Part shown: positions 22,650 to 33,666 of the stretch, piece by piece
Position numbering within the stretch: position 1 is the stretch's first letter
Layout of the letters: each line of letters opens with the position of its first letter
DNA from: Diadophis punctatus similis
Lineage: Eukaryota; Chordata; Lepidosauria; Squamata; Dipsadidae
Direction of reading: 5' to 3'
Assembly (NCBI GenBank): GCA_023053685.1
Contig: JALIGW010000005.1
Coordinates: forward strand, 22,528,501-22,592,500
DNA: 64,000 nt
Position numbers and translations under genes: made by a program
The notes under the pieces: generated by a model
Told to the model about the DNA's origin: nothing
Seen by the model: the letters and a program-made list of their open reading frames with translations, nothing else
The model's database searches: none

Positions 22650-22905
22650 GAGATAAGGGTGGAGCCCTCCTGAGCTTCAAGGAAGCTTTGAAAACCTAGC
22701 TCTGGTCACAGACCTGGGGTCTATCTTTGTCATTGTTTATTGGCCCCTGTTTTGTTTTGTGGGTTTTTGTTAACAGAGTATTTTAATTGGGCTGCCTATT
22801 GATTTAATGTTTCTGTTTTAATGAGGGTTTTTTTTTTAGTTTTGTAAGCTACCCAGAGGACATCGGAATTGGTCTTAACTTAATAAATGAATGAATGAAT
22901 GAATA
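22650..22905 (+). mobile_element. L2-type LINE 3' end
   Basis: A short 5'-truncated tail (AGCTTCAAGGAAGCTTTGAA then GTAAGCTACCCAGAGGACAT) ending in an (AATG)n array. Confidence 0.55.
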
Positions 22906-22913
22906 TAATTCTG

Positions 22914-23000
22914 GGGAGCCAAGCTGTAATAGTGGTTAAGGTTCTAGACTAGAAGTGAAAACATCCAGATTTTTGTCCAGTCCTTATCTCTTTGTTCAAG
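22914..23000 (+). mobile_element. Fragment of a second tRNA-type SINE
   Basis: The AGTGGTTAAGGTTCTAGACT head resembles a Pol III A-box region and is related to the minus-strand copy at 53280-53460. Only the 5' half is visible. Confidence 0.4.
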
Positions 23001-24193
23001 AGTAAGAAGTAAAATAAAAAGTTCTCTATGGAAACAGTGTGGCAGATTACTGTCCATAACCTTCACCAAAGAAACTTGATTTAGGAATAATAATGATGAT
23101 GGCGATGTTGTTATACCATGTGGTAAATGGCTGGAACTATAAAAGTTGTAGTCATTTAATAATATATATGCCTAACTTTTGTTTAGAGATCTTTCTTGAA
23201 AAAAGAATAATACCAAATACCAAATCCGAAGGATGTTTTTTCTATTTTTCTTGTTTAAATAAGCTTTATGCTCTCTTTCCCCCCCACAACTGATGCATAA
23301 CCCACAAGAGGGATGACAGGTAAAGAGCTTTCGAAGCTGTTCTGGTCCCATGGGTTTATGAATGTTTGTAGGGATTTAGTAGCCTAATTCCTGGAAGACC
23401 ATAATAAATGATCCCAGCAGATATTCTATGTCAACAAGAGCCAACAGACTTAAAAACTTCATGTCCGGTTTAGTGTGTATTTTATAAAGGTATTGAAGTT
23501 TCTGTTTCATTCTGTATAGGTATATTTATGGATCGTTTTCCTGTATTATGGCAGCCTTGAGACACCAAGGAAAAGGATTTTCGACTTGGCAGTTAAATGC
23601 AGAGGTGATACTTTAATTAAATCAACAGTATATCTGGTTACCATGCTATTTGATTTTTCAAAAAAAGTTTTAATTGTCAGGTTTCTTCTGGTTTGAAGTT
23701 ATGCTTTCCATTTATATTTTCAAATTTATCTTTTATTTTTATTTTCTAGAAAATTGCAGTAAACCAAGGCATTAACGGTTTATACTCCCATCAACCTATC
23801 AGACTTTTCCCCTAAATCCACCTAACAAAATTTATTACAAAGGCTAATGTACTTTTAAGATGCAGCATTATTTACCAATCAAGCTCTTTTGCCAAAGTTA
23901 AGAGTTTATCATCCTACATTTCCCCTTTCACTATTAGCTTACTTAGATGAATTATGAGGGTGTAAACAGAACCATATATTTAATTTAGGCTTGGTTTGTC
24001 TAATCCTGATTTCTAAAGTAAACACCAGTTGTAAAGAAGAAGAAAAAGAAGTTCTCAAATTTTACTTTTTTGTGAAATATCCAGCAGGCAGAATCTTATC
24101 CACTTAATTGTAGTCATAAGATTAGGCAGCCTAAAAAAACAAGAGACCATATAGAATTCTTCTTTATCCCACATATAACATCTAATTTCTCAC
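23001..24193. other. DOCK1 intron, nothing recognised
   Basis: Intron downstream of exon E, no repeat identified. Confidence 0.45.
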
Positions 24194-24350
24194 CAGAACA
24201 TTGACTGTACAGCTCATGCGGTTTTCCTTGTTTTCATCATGCATAATAGTTCTGTAATCTAGAAGTCTCTCCATCAGCCGTACCACAAGTTTAACAAAAG
24301 TTTCACCATTTTTGGCAAGGTACATATGTTTTCTGCAGTGTTCTAAAAGA
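24194..24350 (-). CDS. DOCK1: DOCK1 internal exon E
   Basis: A 157-bp exon: one base completing Ile, then 52 codons starting LLEHCRKHMYLAKNGETF, running through VRLMERLLDYRTIMHDENK and ending MSCTVNVL on a codon boundary. The acceptor is CTTTTCAG and the donor GTGAGAAAT (minus strand). It covers the last helices before the DHR-2 domain. The RLLDYRTIMHDENKENRMSC block agrees with DOCK1; the equivalents I remember in DOCK2 and DOCK5 differ at several positions. The open frame read before the acceptor is intronic and is not coding. Confidence 0.97.
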
Positions 24351-24485
24351 CTGAAAAGGTGACAGTAAAAAAAAATCTTATTAATCAAACTTGGGAACAT
24401 CTCTTTCATGAAAGACTAATTTGAAATATTTTGTATCAACAAATGTTAATTAATCGTTATAAATCCAGCTGTTATGAGCACTTAC
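24351..24485 (-). other. Very short DOCK1 intron (135 bp)
   Basis: This intron between exons D and E starts GTAAGTGC and ends with a pyrimidine-rich tract and CTTTTCAG on the minus strand. It is repeat-free, in contrast to the 3.4-16.7 kb introns around it that are full of mobile elements. Its phase (after the second codon base) matches both neighbouring exons. Confidence 0.93.
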
Positions 24486-24571
24486 ATTTTGTCAAATAAC
24501 ACTTTATATTGTTCATCTCCTCTTCCACCTTCCACTTCATGATCCAGTTTTGTGATTATCTCATTTTCAAA
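24486..24571 (-). CDS. DOCK1: DOCK1 internal exon D
   Basis: An 86-bp exon of 28 codons beginning [19 protein letters not shown] and ending VLFDK plus AT, completed to Ile by exon E. The acceptor is TAATTACAG and the donor GTAAGTGC on the minus strand. The [11 protein letters not shown] block is a signature of the DOCK-A subfamily (DOCK1/2/5) just before DHR-2. As I remember the paralogues, Thr after the two Ile residues fits DOCK1 rather than DOCK5. It is separated from exon E by only 135 bp. Confidence 0.96.
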
Positions 24572-25647
24572 CTGTAATTAAACAGAACAAGCATAAATAA
24601 TTAACACTCCAAATATGTCATCATAGCAATGCTCAGGTTATAAAGTTGTTTGGCTTTACAATAAATACAATATTTGATTGAATTTTAATAGTTTGACATC
24701 TCCAGTACTACCTCCAGCTTGTATATACAGTAATGATCTGTTGCCGTATGAGCATTTGGGAAATGTTTGGCCATATTGTTAAATGGAGCTTAGATGATTT
24801 TTTTTAAAGCAAATCTAAATAAGATGGTTAATTACAGTACTAAGAGACAAGAAAACATATTCAAGGCAGGCACACTCTATCCTTCACAATAATTATAATA
24901 GCTACAAATGCAAGCAAATTGAAAGCATTATTATGGATGATATATTAGGCTGCACTGCCAATTGCATCATTTGGTTAGATGAAATACATTCACATTTATT
25001 TAGAAGACTACAGAACTTGGCTCACCTCAGATACATCAAACAAGGAACTTCAAAGTCATTGCATTAGGGGAGGGAGACGAGGCAGAAAACAGCTAGTAAT
25101 GAGGTTAAAAATAAGGCTTTAACATGATTGTAATTTGAAAAAGAGCTTAAACAATCAGTTCAATAGATTGTCAGTATCTTTTTCCAGCAGATGAAGATGA
25201 TTACTGTTATTGTTATTGCTTTGCAATGAACATCAGTGTGTATGAAGCACCTCCCTTAAAATCAGTAAAACAGCCAAATCTTTTTCCAGACTTATACACT
25301 TTTTTTGGTGTAATGCCTTATACAGCAAAGGCTTTTCTGCAGGCAGAACCCATTTTCTTAATTTCTTCCCTCTTCTGTTTTCCCTCTCACCCTTTCTTCC
25401 TGGCTATTAGTAGTGGAAAGTGGCTGCGAGCTACCTGTAGTCTGAGAGTTATACTGTACATGCGCTTCCTAAAGCAATCAATTGTATGTACCTTCATTTG
25501 GAAAATGTCACTAGAGTGTCAAAACAATTGAATGGCCATAAAATGATAGTGAGGTGTATTTTTTGGATAGTCGTGGGAAGAGATGCAGAAAGAGTCAATA
25601 AATGGAAGCGTAGGAATTTAAGATACAAAAACTAACGGCCACCTAGA
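24572..25647. other. DOCK1 intron, nothing recognised
   Basis: Unique-looking intron upstream of exon D. A 101-codon plus-strand frame at 25226-25531 has no recognised similarity. Confidence 0.45.
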
Positions 25648-25870
25648 ATTATTTATTTATTTTACAGGGTTTTACAGGCCAACTCAAAACAACTGAATGG
25701 GCTGCAACATAGCAATAAAATAAATCAGTATTATAAAAAAATAACAGTACAATAATTCAATAGTAATAAAGCAACCCTCTTGTGAGATGGATGCCAATAA
25801 ACTTAGCTAGGGTTGGAAATCCAGGAATAAAGATGTCTTTAAATATCTTCTATAAGCCATGAGGAATAGA
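25648..25870 (-). mobile_element. LINE 3'-end relic
   Basis: Starts with TTTATTTATTTTACAGGGTT, the reverse of a LINE A/T-rich tail, and continues with decayed UTR-like sequence. Class uncertain. Confidence 0.35.
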
Positions 25871-25892
25871 TCTAAATGATTAGGATGGCTTG

Positions 25893-26120
25893 CTATGATG
25901 GCGCTGTGGTTAGAATGCAGCATTGCGGGCTAATTCTGCCAAATGTCAGCAGTTCGGTTATGACTGGCTCAAGATTGACTCAGCCTTCCATCCTTCCAAG
26001 GTTGGTAAAACGAGGACTCAGATTGTTGGGGACAATATGCTGACTCTGTAAACTTCTTAGAGAGGGCCGTAAAGCACTATGAAGCAGTATATAAGTCTAA
26101 GTGCTATTGCTATGGCTATC
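25893..26120 (+). mobile_element. tRNA-derived squamate SINE
   Basis: Full-length copy: GATGGCGCTGTGGTTAGAAT head, a body with GGACTCAGATTGTTGGGGAC, tail GTCTAAGTGCTATTGCTATG. Confidence 0.92.
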
Positions 26121-26325
26121 TGAATTACTGAATTTTTCTTGCGTCTCTGCCCTCCCAATGTCTGTACTTAGAGACAATGTTTGCAACCACATTTCACCTT
26201 TTCTGTACCCCCACTTTTTTTGCTTTTGATATCCCTGCCACTGACAAAGAAAGTTTCATCTTTATACTGTAATAAAAGATCAAGTACATGTAAAATAAGA
26301 AATTATGCAAATTGTATATAATGTA

Positions 26326-26480
26326 CAGCGGTGGGTTGTTCCCAGTTTGGACTGGTTCTTAGAACTGGTAGCGCCGGCGCCAGGAGGCTCTGCCCACCTG
26401 TCCGGGACGCTTCTGCGCATGTGCACAAGCGTCGTGCGAGTGCGCGAACCAATAGCAAAAATATTTACAATCCACCACTG
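26326..26480. mobile_element. hAT MITE, TSD ATAATGTA (155 bp)
   Basis: The ends CAGCGGTGGGTTGTTCCCAG and AATCCACCACTG are flanked by perfect ATAATGTA duplications (26318-26325 and 26481-26488). A short subfamily, nearly the same as the copy at 55217-55359, with GGAGGCTCTGCCCACC in the middle. Confidence 0.93.
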
Positions 26481-26488
26481 ATAATGTA

Positions 26489-27423
26489 CTGTATATAACT
26501 CAAAATGATTAGAGGTTTGGCGTATACTTATCACCGAGACAGTTTGTGCATTAGAAGTATGAATGACATAAAGTAATCCTGCATTATAGTACTTTGACAA
26601 TGCAAAATCACTTTTACTTGAGCAGATAACCAAAACCAAACAGATAGAAGCTCATTTTAAAAATATAGCACCAATGTGGTAGAAAAAGATGAATTATGGA
26701 TAAATGCAATGGGACAATAGGTATTAGCAATGAAATTGTATTGTAAGTACACCAATTCTTAATTCCTAATTAAAGGACAGAATGAATTTTGCCTGTATGT
26801 GTACCCTAAAAACACCTGCAACATCAACAGGTTTCAAAGCTGTTATATATTGGACACTGCAGGAGAGAAAAACACAAGCACATAAATGCATGTCATAAAT
26901 GTGCCTTTAGCACAATGCAAACATATATCTAACCCACAGGAACCCACTTAACTGAAATAATTCATTCTCATTTCATTTACAAAAAATACTTAGCTGTGGT
27001 GTAGTTTTTCAAAGAATACCAGAAATTGTTTCTTCAGACATTACACTTTCTTTCAATATCATTGTGACCTGGAATAATCTTTTCTAAAATCCACAATTTG
27101 ACAATTCTTTTAAAATGTAATTTTGTATGGCATATACTTGCAGTATGCCACTCATTTTGACAGGTTAGGAAAAAAGAATAGAGTCTGCGAGCTGGAAATA
27201 CTGAGGACGTTTACAATATTGTTGTATGTATTCTTAGGTAAGCTAGTGAGAAATGATCTTGCAACAACCAGTCATATTCCTGCATATCTAGAAGTTCACA
27301 CACCAAAACTGGGCTGCAAAAACCCAGATAAGCACAAGATAACAGCAATGAGTTACCCATTTCCTAGATCTCTTTTCTGTCATCTAATGATTGTCTGGAT
27401 TTTGGAGCCAGATTCGATATTTT
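26489..27423. other. Intronic sequence, nothing recognised
   Basis: AT-rich. The 100-codon frame at 27123-27425 shows no family signature. Confidence 0.45.
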
Positions 27424-28015
27424 AATATTTATTTATTTTATTTATTTATTTATTTTGTCAACACGTGTACTAGATAACAGGTATGATATAAACATAAACA
27501 AAAGCAAAACATGTATAGGTAAATTTAGACAATAGGACAGAAGGACAGGGACAGTAGGCACGATGGTGCGCTTATGTACGCCCCTTACAGACCTCTTAAG
27601 AATGGGGTGAGGTCAACTGTAGACAGTCTAAGGTTAAAGTTTTTGGAGTTTGGGGAAGAAACCACAGAGTCAGGTAGTGCATTCCAGGCATTGATTACTC
27701 TGTTGCTGAAGTCGTATTTTCTGCAGTCGAGTTTCGAGCGGTTTACATTGACTTTGAATCTATTGTGTGCTCGTGTATTGTTGCAGTTGAAGCTGAAGTA
27801 TTCATTGTCAGGTAGGACATTGAGGCAGATGATTTTATGAACTACATTTAGATCAGATCGAAGACGACGTAGCTCTAAGTTGTCTAAGCCTAAAATTTCA
27901 AGTATGGTAGAATAAGGAATTCTGTTGTGAGCAGAGGAGTGGAGGACTCTTCTTGTGAAGTATTTCTGGACTCTCTCAATTGTATTAATGTCCGATATGC
28001 AGTGCAGGTTTAGAT

Positions 28016-28018
<3 letters not shown>
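27424..28018 (-). mobile_element. Non-LTR LINE, RT C-terminal end and 3' tail
   Basis: On the minus strand the reading contains RVLHSSAHNRIPYSTILEIL, ELRRLRSDLNVVHKIICLNV and FSNRVINAWNALPDSVV, typical of the ORF2 C-terminus of CR1/L2/Rex-like LINEs. The element ends in an (AAAT)n tail at 27424-27465. The frame is long and fairly intact, so the copy is younger than the other LINE relics here. The clade is not settled. Confidence 0.75.

Positions 28019-28111
<93 letters not shown>
28019..28111. repeat. (ATT)n microsatellite
   Basis: About 30 uninterrupted ATT units at the truncated 5' edge of the minus-strand LINE. It produces a poly-Tyr frame. Confidence 0.98.
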
Positions 28112-28112
<1 letters not shown>

Positions 28113-29316
28113 TACATTAGATGGTTGCATAATGCAAATGCTTAACCCAGTGAACCCTGGTGTCTGTTTTGGAGCAAAATGCACTCCCTCAGACATACCA
28201 TGTGAACGCCATGAACTGCTCAAAAGGAAGACAATAGGGCCCCTCCCACCTAGTTAGTCCTCCGAGAAAAGAAGCTGGGACGACAGGCTGCTGAAAAAGC
28301 CAAGTTTGCACTATCTGAGTCCTGATAGCACTGAATTCATCTCTCTGCTGATATTCCCTACAGGCTGCTTAAGGATATTTCTGCAAGCAATTGCACCAGC
28401 AATATGCTCAATTGATCAAAAATTCTCAGTGGAGCCTATTACATCTAAGCTCATAAAATTTTTAAATATCTCCCTCATATCCCATGTATAAACAAACAAT
28501 ATTCAGACCGCAGACACAAAACAGCACCAGTATCTTTCTGTGACTTTATGTCAGCTCATGCAGCTTATCAGGGAAAAGAGGCTTGTTTCCATCCTTGACA
28601 GAGTCCACAATCAAAATGCATATATTGTATGGCTCAATTTGGATGAAGTTTGTGAGAATTCTTGTATAATGTGGGGCTAGGAGCATCCCCCGTTTCTTCT
28701 CTTCCTTATGCTCTGCTACTTGCTGACCCAATAGGAAGATTGTTAGTCCTTTTATGGTGCAAAGGCACATCCGATTCCAGTTATTTGGATTTTGTCTGCC
28801 AAAACCCATGGTAAAGAGATCTGACTGTGTTAAGCAAATAGCCTTAAGAACTGTAAATCTGACCCCCTTACTCAGTCTTAAGGCATTCATTGGAAAGGCT
28901 AATCATTCTAAAGTCGGATGAAACATGTCTTTTTTTTTACAATTTAAATAAAACTCAGTGTATTTTATTTACTTTTCTGTTCTACCTTGTTCTGTTTTCT
29001 TTCCTCTTGCAAGTTTGCCATTGCATTCTGCACTTTTCTTTATTTGATTTATTATAGTATGAGTTTTAAGTCATTATTGTTATTACATTCCCCTCTTACT
29101 TTTGGAATAGCTTTATTTATTTATTTATTTATTTCCCACCTTTTAAGAAATCACCAAACTCCTCTTCCCAGGTATCCTTTCTCCCTTGCTAAGAAATAAT
29201 AATAACAAGAACAATAGCTGCTGTATATCAGTTTTGTAAGGTTCACAATCTGGGAACTGCTGATCCATGAATATGTTTGTGTGTGCATGTGGTGAAGTTG
29301 TAAGTCACTTCACTAA
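28112..29316. other. Intronic sequence, unassigned
   Basis: A minus-strand open frame of 114 codons (28546-28890) is the longest in this stretch. I recognise no domain and see no splice-bounded conserved block, so I leave it unassigned. Confidence 0.4.
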
Positions 29317-29324
29317 GTGATAAT

Positions 29325-29622
29325 CAGGGGTGGGTTCTACTTACCTTCGCTACCAGTTTGGGGTTGCGCCGGAAGTGCACATTCTGCGCTCGCACGCTCG
29401 CTACACTCACAAGTGCACCTCCATCACTCCCGGGTTAAACTTGTCTGTGCATGCACAGAGGGTTATTTTCTCATAAATTTGGCTCCGGTGGATGGATTTC
29501 AAGCTGGAGGACCGGTTCGGGGTGTGTGGCCAGCCAGCCATCGCTGCCAGTTTGGCAAGCGGGGGGAAATTCCCACTACTGGTTCTAGAGAACCGGCCCG
29601 AACTGGCAGGAACCCACCTCTG
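29325..29622. mobile_element. hAT MITE, TSD GTGATAAT
   Basis: The ends CAGGGGTGGGTTCTACTTAC and GGCAGGAACCCACCTCTG lie between perfect GTGATAAT duplications (29317-29324 and 29623-29630). The interior is GC-rich with GAGAACCGGCCCGAACTGG. Confidence 0.94.
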
Positions 29623-29630
29623 GTGATAAT

Positions 29631-30754
29631 GTAAAGTAGAAATGCTTAAACATATACAAGGTATCTTCTTCAGTGATCAGAGTCCAGTGATAATTGAATT
29701 TTTATTCACTATCTCAGCACCTTAGGCTGCTCTTAACAGCTGGATATAGTTTGGTTTCCATACTATTACCAAATTTAATGATGTTCTGTAACCTTGTAGG
29801 ACATTTCAAAGGTATGAGGCCCAACTATACAAACCTACTTGTGCAATTTGCTACTGCTAAGTGACCCTCCAACAGAAGATGGGATTTACTACAAAATTCT
29901 TTGCCCAAGGTTCATCAACATTTGGGACTGTTTCTAAATATAAATGTTGAAAAGTTCATGGGTAAGTTGACTTGACATACTTGCTCCTACTGACTAAGCC
30001 CAAAATTTTATTAAATAGAAAGCAGACTTAATTATTGAGCACTAAAACATTTCTAAAACATTCCTTTTGTATAAATGATAGCTAATGATAAAATTTGACA
30101 AGATGGTAACAGGGGCAATTGCTAATTGCTTTAATTCAATTGCTTTGAAAATAATAGAAAATTAAAAAAAAATTCTGACTGTATTACAAGAGAGTACAAA
30201 GAATGAAAGAAATATTTCAGAATTCCCCTAGTAGATTTCAATAAGAATTTTAAAAATCTTTTCCCACTGCAAGCAGTCTATTAGCAATGATTACACTCCA
30301 AGCAAAGCATTTTCTGGCCCAAATTTTGCATTTTAGGAGAAAATTAAAACATGAGGCAAAGAGGAAAATGTCAAGATGAATGTCAGGAAATACTATTCAC
30401 AATAAATACTATTTTACATTTACATTTAAAAAAATTAATTAACAATTCTTTTGCTCAAGGATTTTTTTTTTCATTATTCAGCAATAGATTTTCAATTTCA
30501 AAAGCAAAACCAGTGGTAAAAGGGTAATGAATATTGTTTCAAGTATTGCTTATGTTCCAAGCAAAGAAATACAAGCACAACATATATCCAATAATATTTT
30601 AGAGCAAACAAACAAATGAACAAACTTGAATAGATACACTGATCTCTTCCAAGGAAGCCTGATACCTTATTACAACATAAAACTGAGCCTGTACAAGAGA
30701 ACGGACAAACAGGAAACACTTCTATTTATATAACAAGAGATACAGCTGCTACGC
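29631..30754. other. Intronic sequence, nothing recognised
   Basis: AT-rich and free of recognisable repeats until the CR1 tail begins. Confidence 0.45.
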
Positions 30755-31150
30755 ACATAAATTAACAAAAGTAAAATGACACTTGAAATAAACTGGACTT
30801 TGTTCTTCCATGCCATCAAATCCGCTACACCTATGAAATCTAACACAAGCCACAAACCTTCAACACTGTCAAACTATTTACAAAGTCTGCACTACTATTA
30901 ATCTTCTTATCGTTCCTATCACCCATCTCCTCCCACTTATGACTGCATGACTGTAACTTTGTTGCTTGTATCCTTACGATTTATATTGACTGTTTCCTAA
31001 TGTAATTTGATTGCTTATTTGTACCCCATGACTATCATTAAGTGTTGTACCTTATACATTCTTGATGAATGTATCCTTTCTTTTATGTACACTGAGAGCA
31101 TATGCACCAAGACAAATTCCTTGTGTGTCCAATCACACTTGGCCAATAAA
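30755..31150 (+). mobile_element. Snake-type CR1 LINE 3' end
   Basis: A 5'-truncated 3' region ending CACTTGGCCAATAAAAAATTCT, with its AATAAA signal just before the (ATTCT)n array. Blocks such as TTCCTTGTGTGTCCAATCAC and CATGACTATCATTAAGTGTT are typical of the abundant snake CR1 family whose tails seed ATTCT (AATAG) microsatellites. An 87-bp block at 30755-30842 is repeated inside the SINE at 31994-32184. Confidence 0.85.
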
Positions 31151-31250
31151 AAATTCTATTCTATTCTATTCTATTCTATTCTGTTCTGTTCTGTTCTGTT
31201 GTTCTGTTCTGTTCTGTTCTGTTCTGTTCTGTTCCGTTCCGTTCCGTTCC

Positions 31251-31252
<2 letters not shown>
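31151..31252. repeat. (ATTCT)n to (GTTCT)n to (GTTCC)n array
   Basis: A pentanucleotide array that changes unit stepwise from ATTCT to GTTCT to GTTCC, starting exactly at the CR1 polyadenylation signal. Confidence 0.97.
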
Positions 31253-31336
<84 letters not shown>

Positions 31337-31352
31337 ATCTATCTATCTATGT
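31253..31352. repeat. (ATCT)n microsatellite
   Basis: About 24 ATCT units directly continuing the pentanucleotide array. Confidence 0.98.
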
Positions 31353-31993
31353 GGTGTTGTCAGAACTTGATTGCCAAATTTTTATCCATCATATGATTAA
31401 ATCACCATTTGGCTAGTACTAATTATGTACAGAAACTTATCAAAAGAATATGTGAAGCTGAGCTGTAAAATAAAAATAACTGGTATGGTCTCACACAAAT
31501 TGCTTTTGTGTTGTGCATTTAATAATTAATGGAAGATACACGATGTGCCATCATGACTAGTCATTATTGTAGCAATAGCTTATAAAATAATTACACCCAA
31601 TGATTTGATTCAACAGGATGTATCAAAATCTTGCAGCTCTAAGATTTGGATTATCTAGTCATGTTTAATTTTTTTTTCTTTTTACCAGTAATTTTCTATT
31701 TTTTTTTTGGTAATTTATTTGTCCAGTCTGAAATGAGTCAAGAATACATAAACAGTTGTCTGAGTGTTATTTAATGTACAGCTATGACTTAGCATTGGTT
31801 ACAGTTCACATATTAAAGCTGTCCTGACTTTTTACTAAACATCCAAAAATAGAAAAGACACCATTGCAATTTTTAATTAGATATTAAACATGTGGTTGTT
31901 TTAGCAAAGGTAAAATGACTATATATGTATCACATTTATGTATGTATACACATATACAGTATAACATACATATGTGAAATCCTTTTAAATCTG
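31353..31993. other. Intronic sequence, nothing recognised
   Basis: AT-rich, no repeat identified. Confidence 0.45.
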
Positions 31994-32184
31994 TAAGATG
32001 AGGACCCAGATTGTTGGGGGCAATATACTGACATTGTAAACCACTTAGAGAGGGCTGTAAAAAATGTGAAGAGGTATAATAAATTATCAAAAATAAAATG
32101 ACACTTGAAATACACTGGACTTTGTTCTTCCATGCCATAAAATTAACTATACCTATGAAATCTAGTCTAAGTGCTATTGCTATT
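31994..32184 (+). mobile_element. SINE 3' half interrupted by 86 bp of CR1-like sequence
   Basis: The SINE body starts at GATGAGGACCCAGATTG. Between GAGGTATA (ending 32078) and GTCTAAGTGCTATTGC (from 32165), where other copies have only a few bases, lies an 86-bp segment. It matches 30755-30842 closely (AAAATGACACTTGAAATA, then ACTGGACTTTGTTCTTCCAT, then ACCTATGAAATCTA). Confidence 0.85.
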
Positions 32185-32195
32185 AACTAATACCC

Positions 32196-32870
32196 ATTAA
32201 ATGGAGATAATTTTTGACCTGTTTTTGACCTGTGACCATACGGAGCCTGGAATTTTAAGTTGTTATGGTCAAGCTGATGGACCACAGGATGACTGGTTTT
32301 ATGACATAAAGCAAGTCAACGCAGTCATAAAGTGAATGTTGTGGTTGTTAAGCGAATCCATTCTTCCGAATGGGTGTCTTTTGCCGGAATCCAGCAAAAG
32401 CATTGTAAATCATGATCACATGACCATGGGACCCTGCATCTGGTCATTTATGTGAACCGGTTGCCAAGAGTCTGAAGTGCGATGACTTGACCATGAGGTG
32501 GGATGGCAGTCATAAGAATGGGTCATACGTAGTTTGTCTATAGCTGCCCTGCAAGCAGCAAACAGCCCCAGAACTACACAACTTTTTGGGCTTTTTGTTG
32601 CAACTCAGCTCTGGGACTGCAAGAAGCTCCTAAGCTGCAGTGTAGCACAAAGCCCTTTGCACCATGAAGCCTTGACCCAGCCCAACCTTGCCCCACCACT
32701 TAAAGCTGCCATTCCAGAAAGCCCTGGAAGCGCAGGTAAAGCCACCACCCCAGGAAACTCCAGTCACCCCAGTCCAGTTGCCCCATGCTCCAAGATCCCT
32801 GCTCTCCTGCCCTCTGCCACTCCAGTTGAACTTCACTGTCTTGTTGCTTCTGCTGCCGACAAGACATACC
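32196..32870. mobile_element. Decayed MITE-group sequence, long variant
   Basis: The 32196-32530 part carries the CAGGTAGTCCTC-family body (ATGATCACATGACCATGGGA, GTGGTTGTTAAGCGAATCC, CAGTCATAAGAATGGG). The rest to 32870 is GC-richer interior with spurious frames on both strands. The SINE at 32871-33108 interrupts it, and similar sequence resumes at 33110-33178 (CCACATGAGGCCATTTGA). Confidence 0.45.
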
Positions 32871-33108
32871 GAGGTGGCGCAGTGGTTAAATGCAACTACT
32901 GCAGGCTACTCCAGCTGACTGCTAGTTCAGCAGTTCAGCTGTTCAAATCTCACCAGGCTCAAGGTTGACTCAGCCTTCCATCCTTCTGAGGTCGGTAAAA
33001 TGAGGACCCAGATTGTTGGGGGGCAATATGCTGAACTCTGTAAACCGCTTAGAGAGGGCTGTAAAGCACTATGAAGTGGTATATAAGTCTAAGTGCTATT
33101 GCTATACC
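32871..33108 (+). mobile_element. tRNA-derived squamate SINE
   Basis: Full-length copy of the variant with the extended CAGCAGTTCAGCTGTTCAAA B-box region, like the copy at 1248. ATACC occurs at both junctions as a probable target duplication. Confidence 0.93.
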
Positions 33109-33180
33109 TGCCCTGACCTTTTGCGAGGACCTGCTGGCCACATGAGGCCATTTGACATGTGACCATATGGAGTCATGCAG

Positions 33181-33346
33181 CCATGGTGGCGCAGTAGTTA
33201 GAATGCAGCATTGCAGGCTAATTCTGCTGACTGCCAACTGCCAGCAATTTGAGTCTCACCGGCTCAAGGTTGACTCAGCCTTCCATCCTTCCAAGGTCGG
33301 TAAAAATCTAGGACCCAGATTGATGGGGCCAATATGCCGACTCTTA
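33181..33346 (+). mobile_element. tRNA-derived squamate SINE, 3'-truncated
   Basis: Starts GCCATGGTGGCGCAGTAG and stops within the body after CAATATGCCGACTC. The usual GTCTAAGTGC tail is absent. It lies 72 bp after the previous SINE in the same orientation. Confidence 0.88.
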
Positions 33347-33666
33347 AGTTGACTACCTACATACAGTACATACTCCTGTGAGAGTAAGTTTTTTCTTTCT
33401 TTTGGGGGTGGGATGGAGTTGTTTGTTTTACTTCTTCTTTTGCAATGGCTGTGGTTTTTATGGGAAACTCTTTTGTTTTATTGAGTCTTAATTTTGTTAG
33501 CTTTATCTCTTACATTCTCTGCCTAAGTGATTAGAGTTTCCATGGTTGTACAGGGAGCTGTTTCGCTGAACAAAATCTTTTAGATATGCATTCTCTTGCC
33601 TGCAGATGTAAAGAATTGCCTTGGGTTTGGTTCTGGCTAGCAAAGCCTGCAAAGAGCCTTCAATAA

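Noticed and set aside
27955..28257. 100-codon frame with a long poly-Tyr run
   Set aside because: Translation of the (ATT)n microsatellite.
31007..31396. 129-codon plus-strand frame
   Set aside because: Runs through a CR1 3' end and the ATTCT and ATCT arrays.
32534..32968. 144-codon plus-strand frame
   Set aside because: Crosses a decayed MITE interior and the head of a SINE, so it cannot be a conserved gene.
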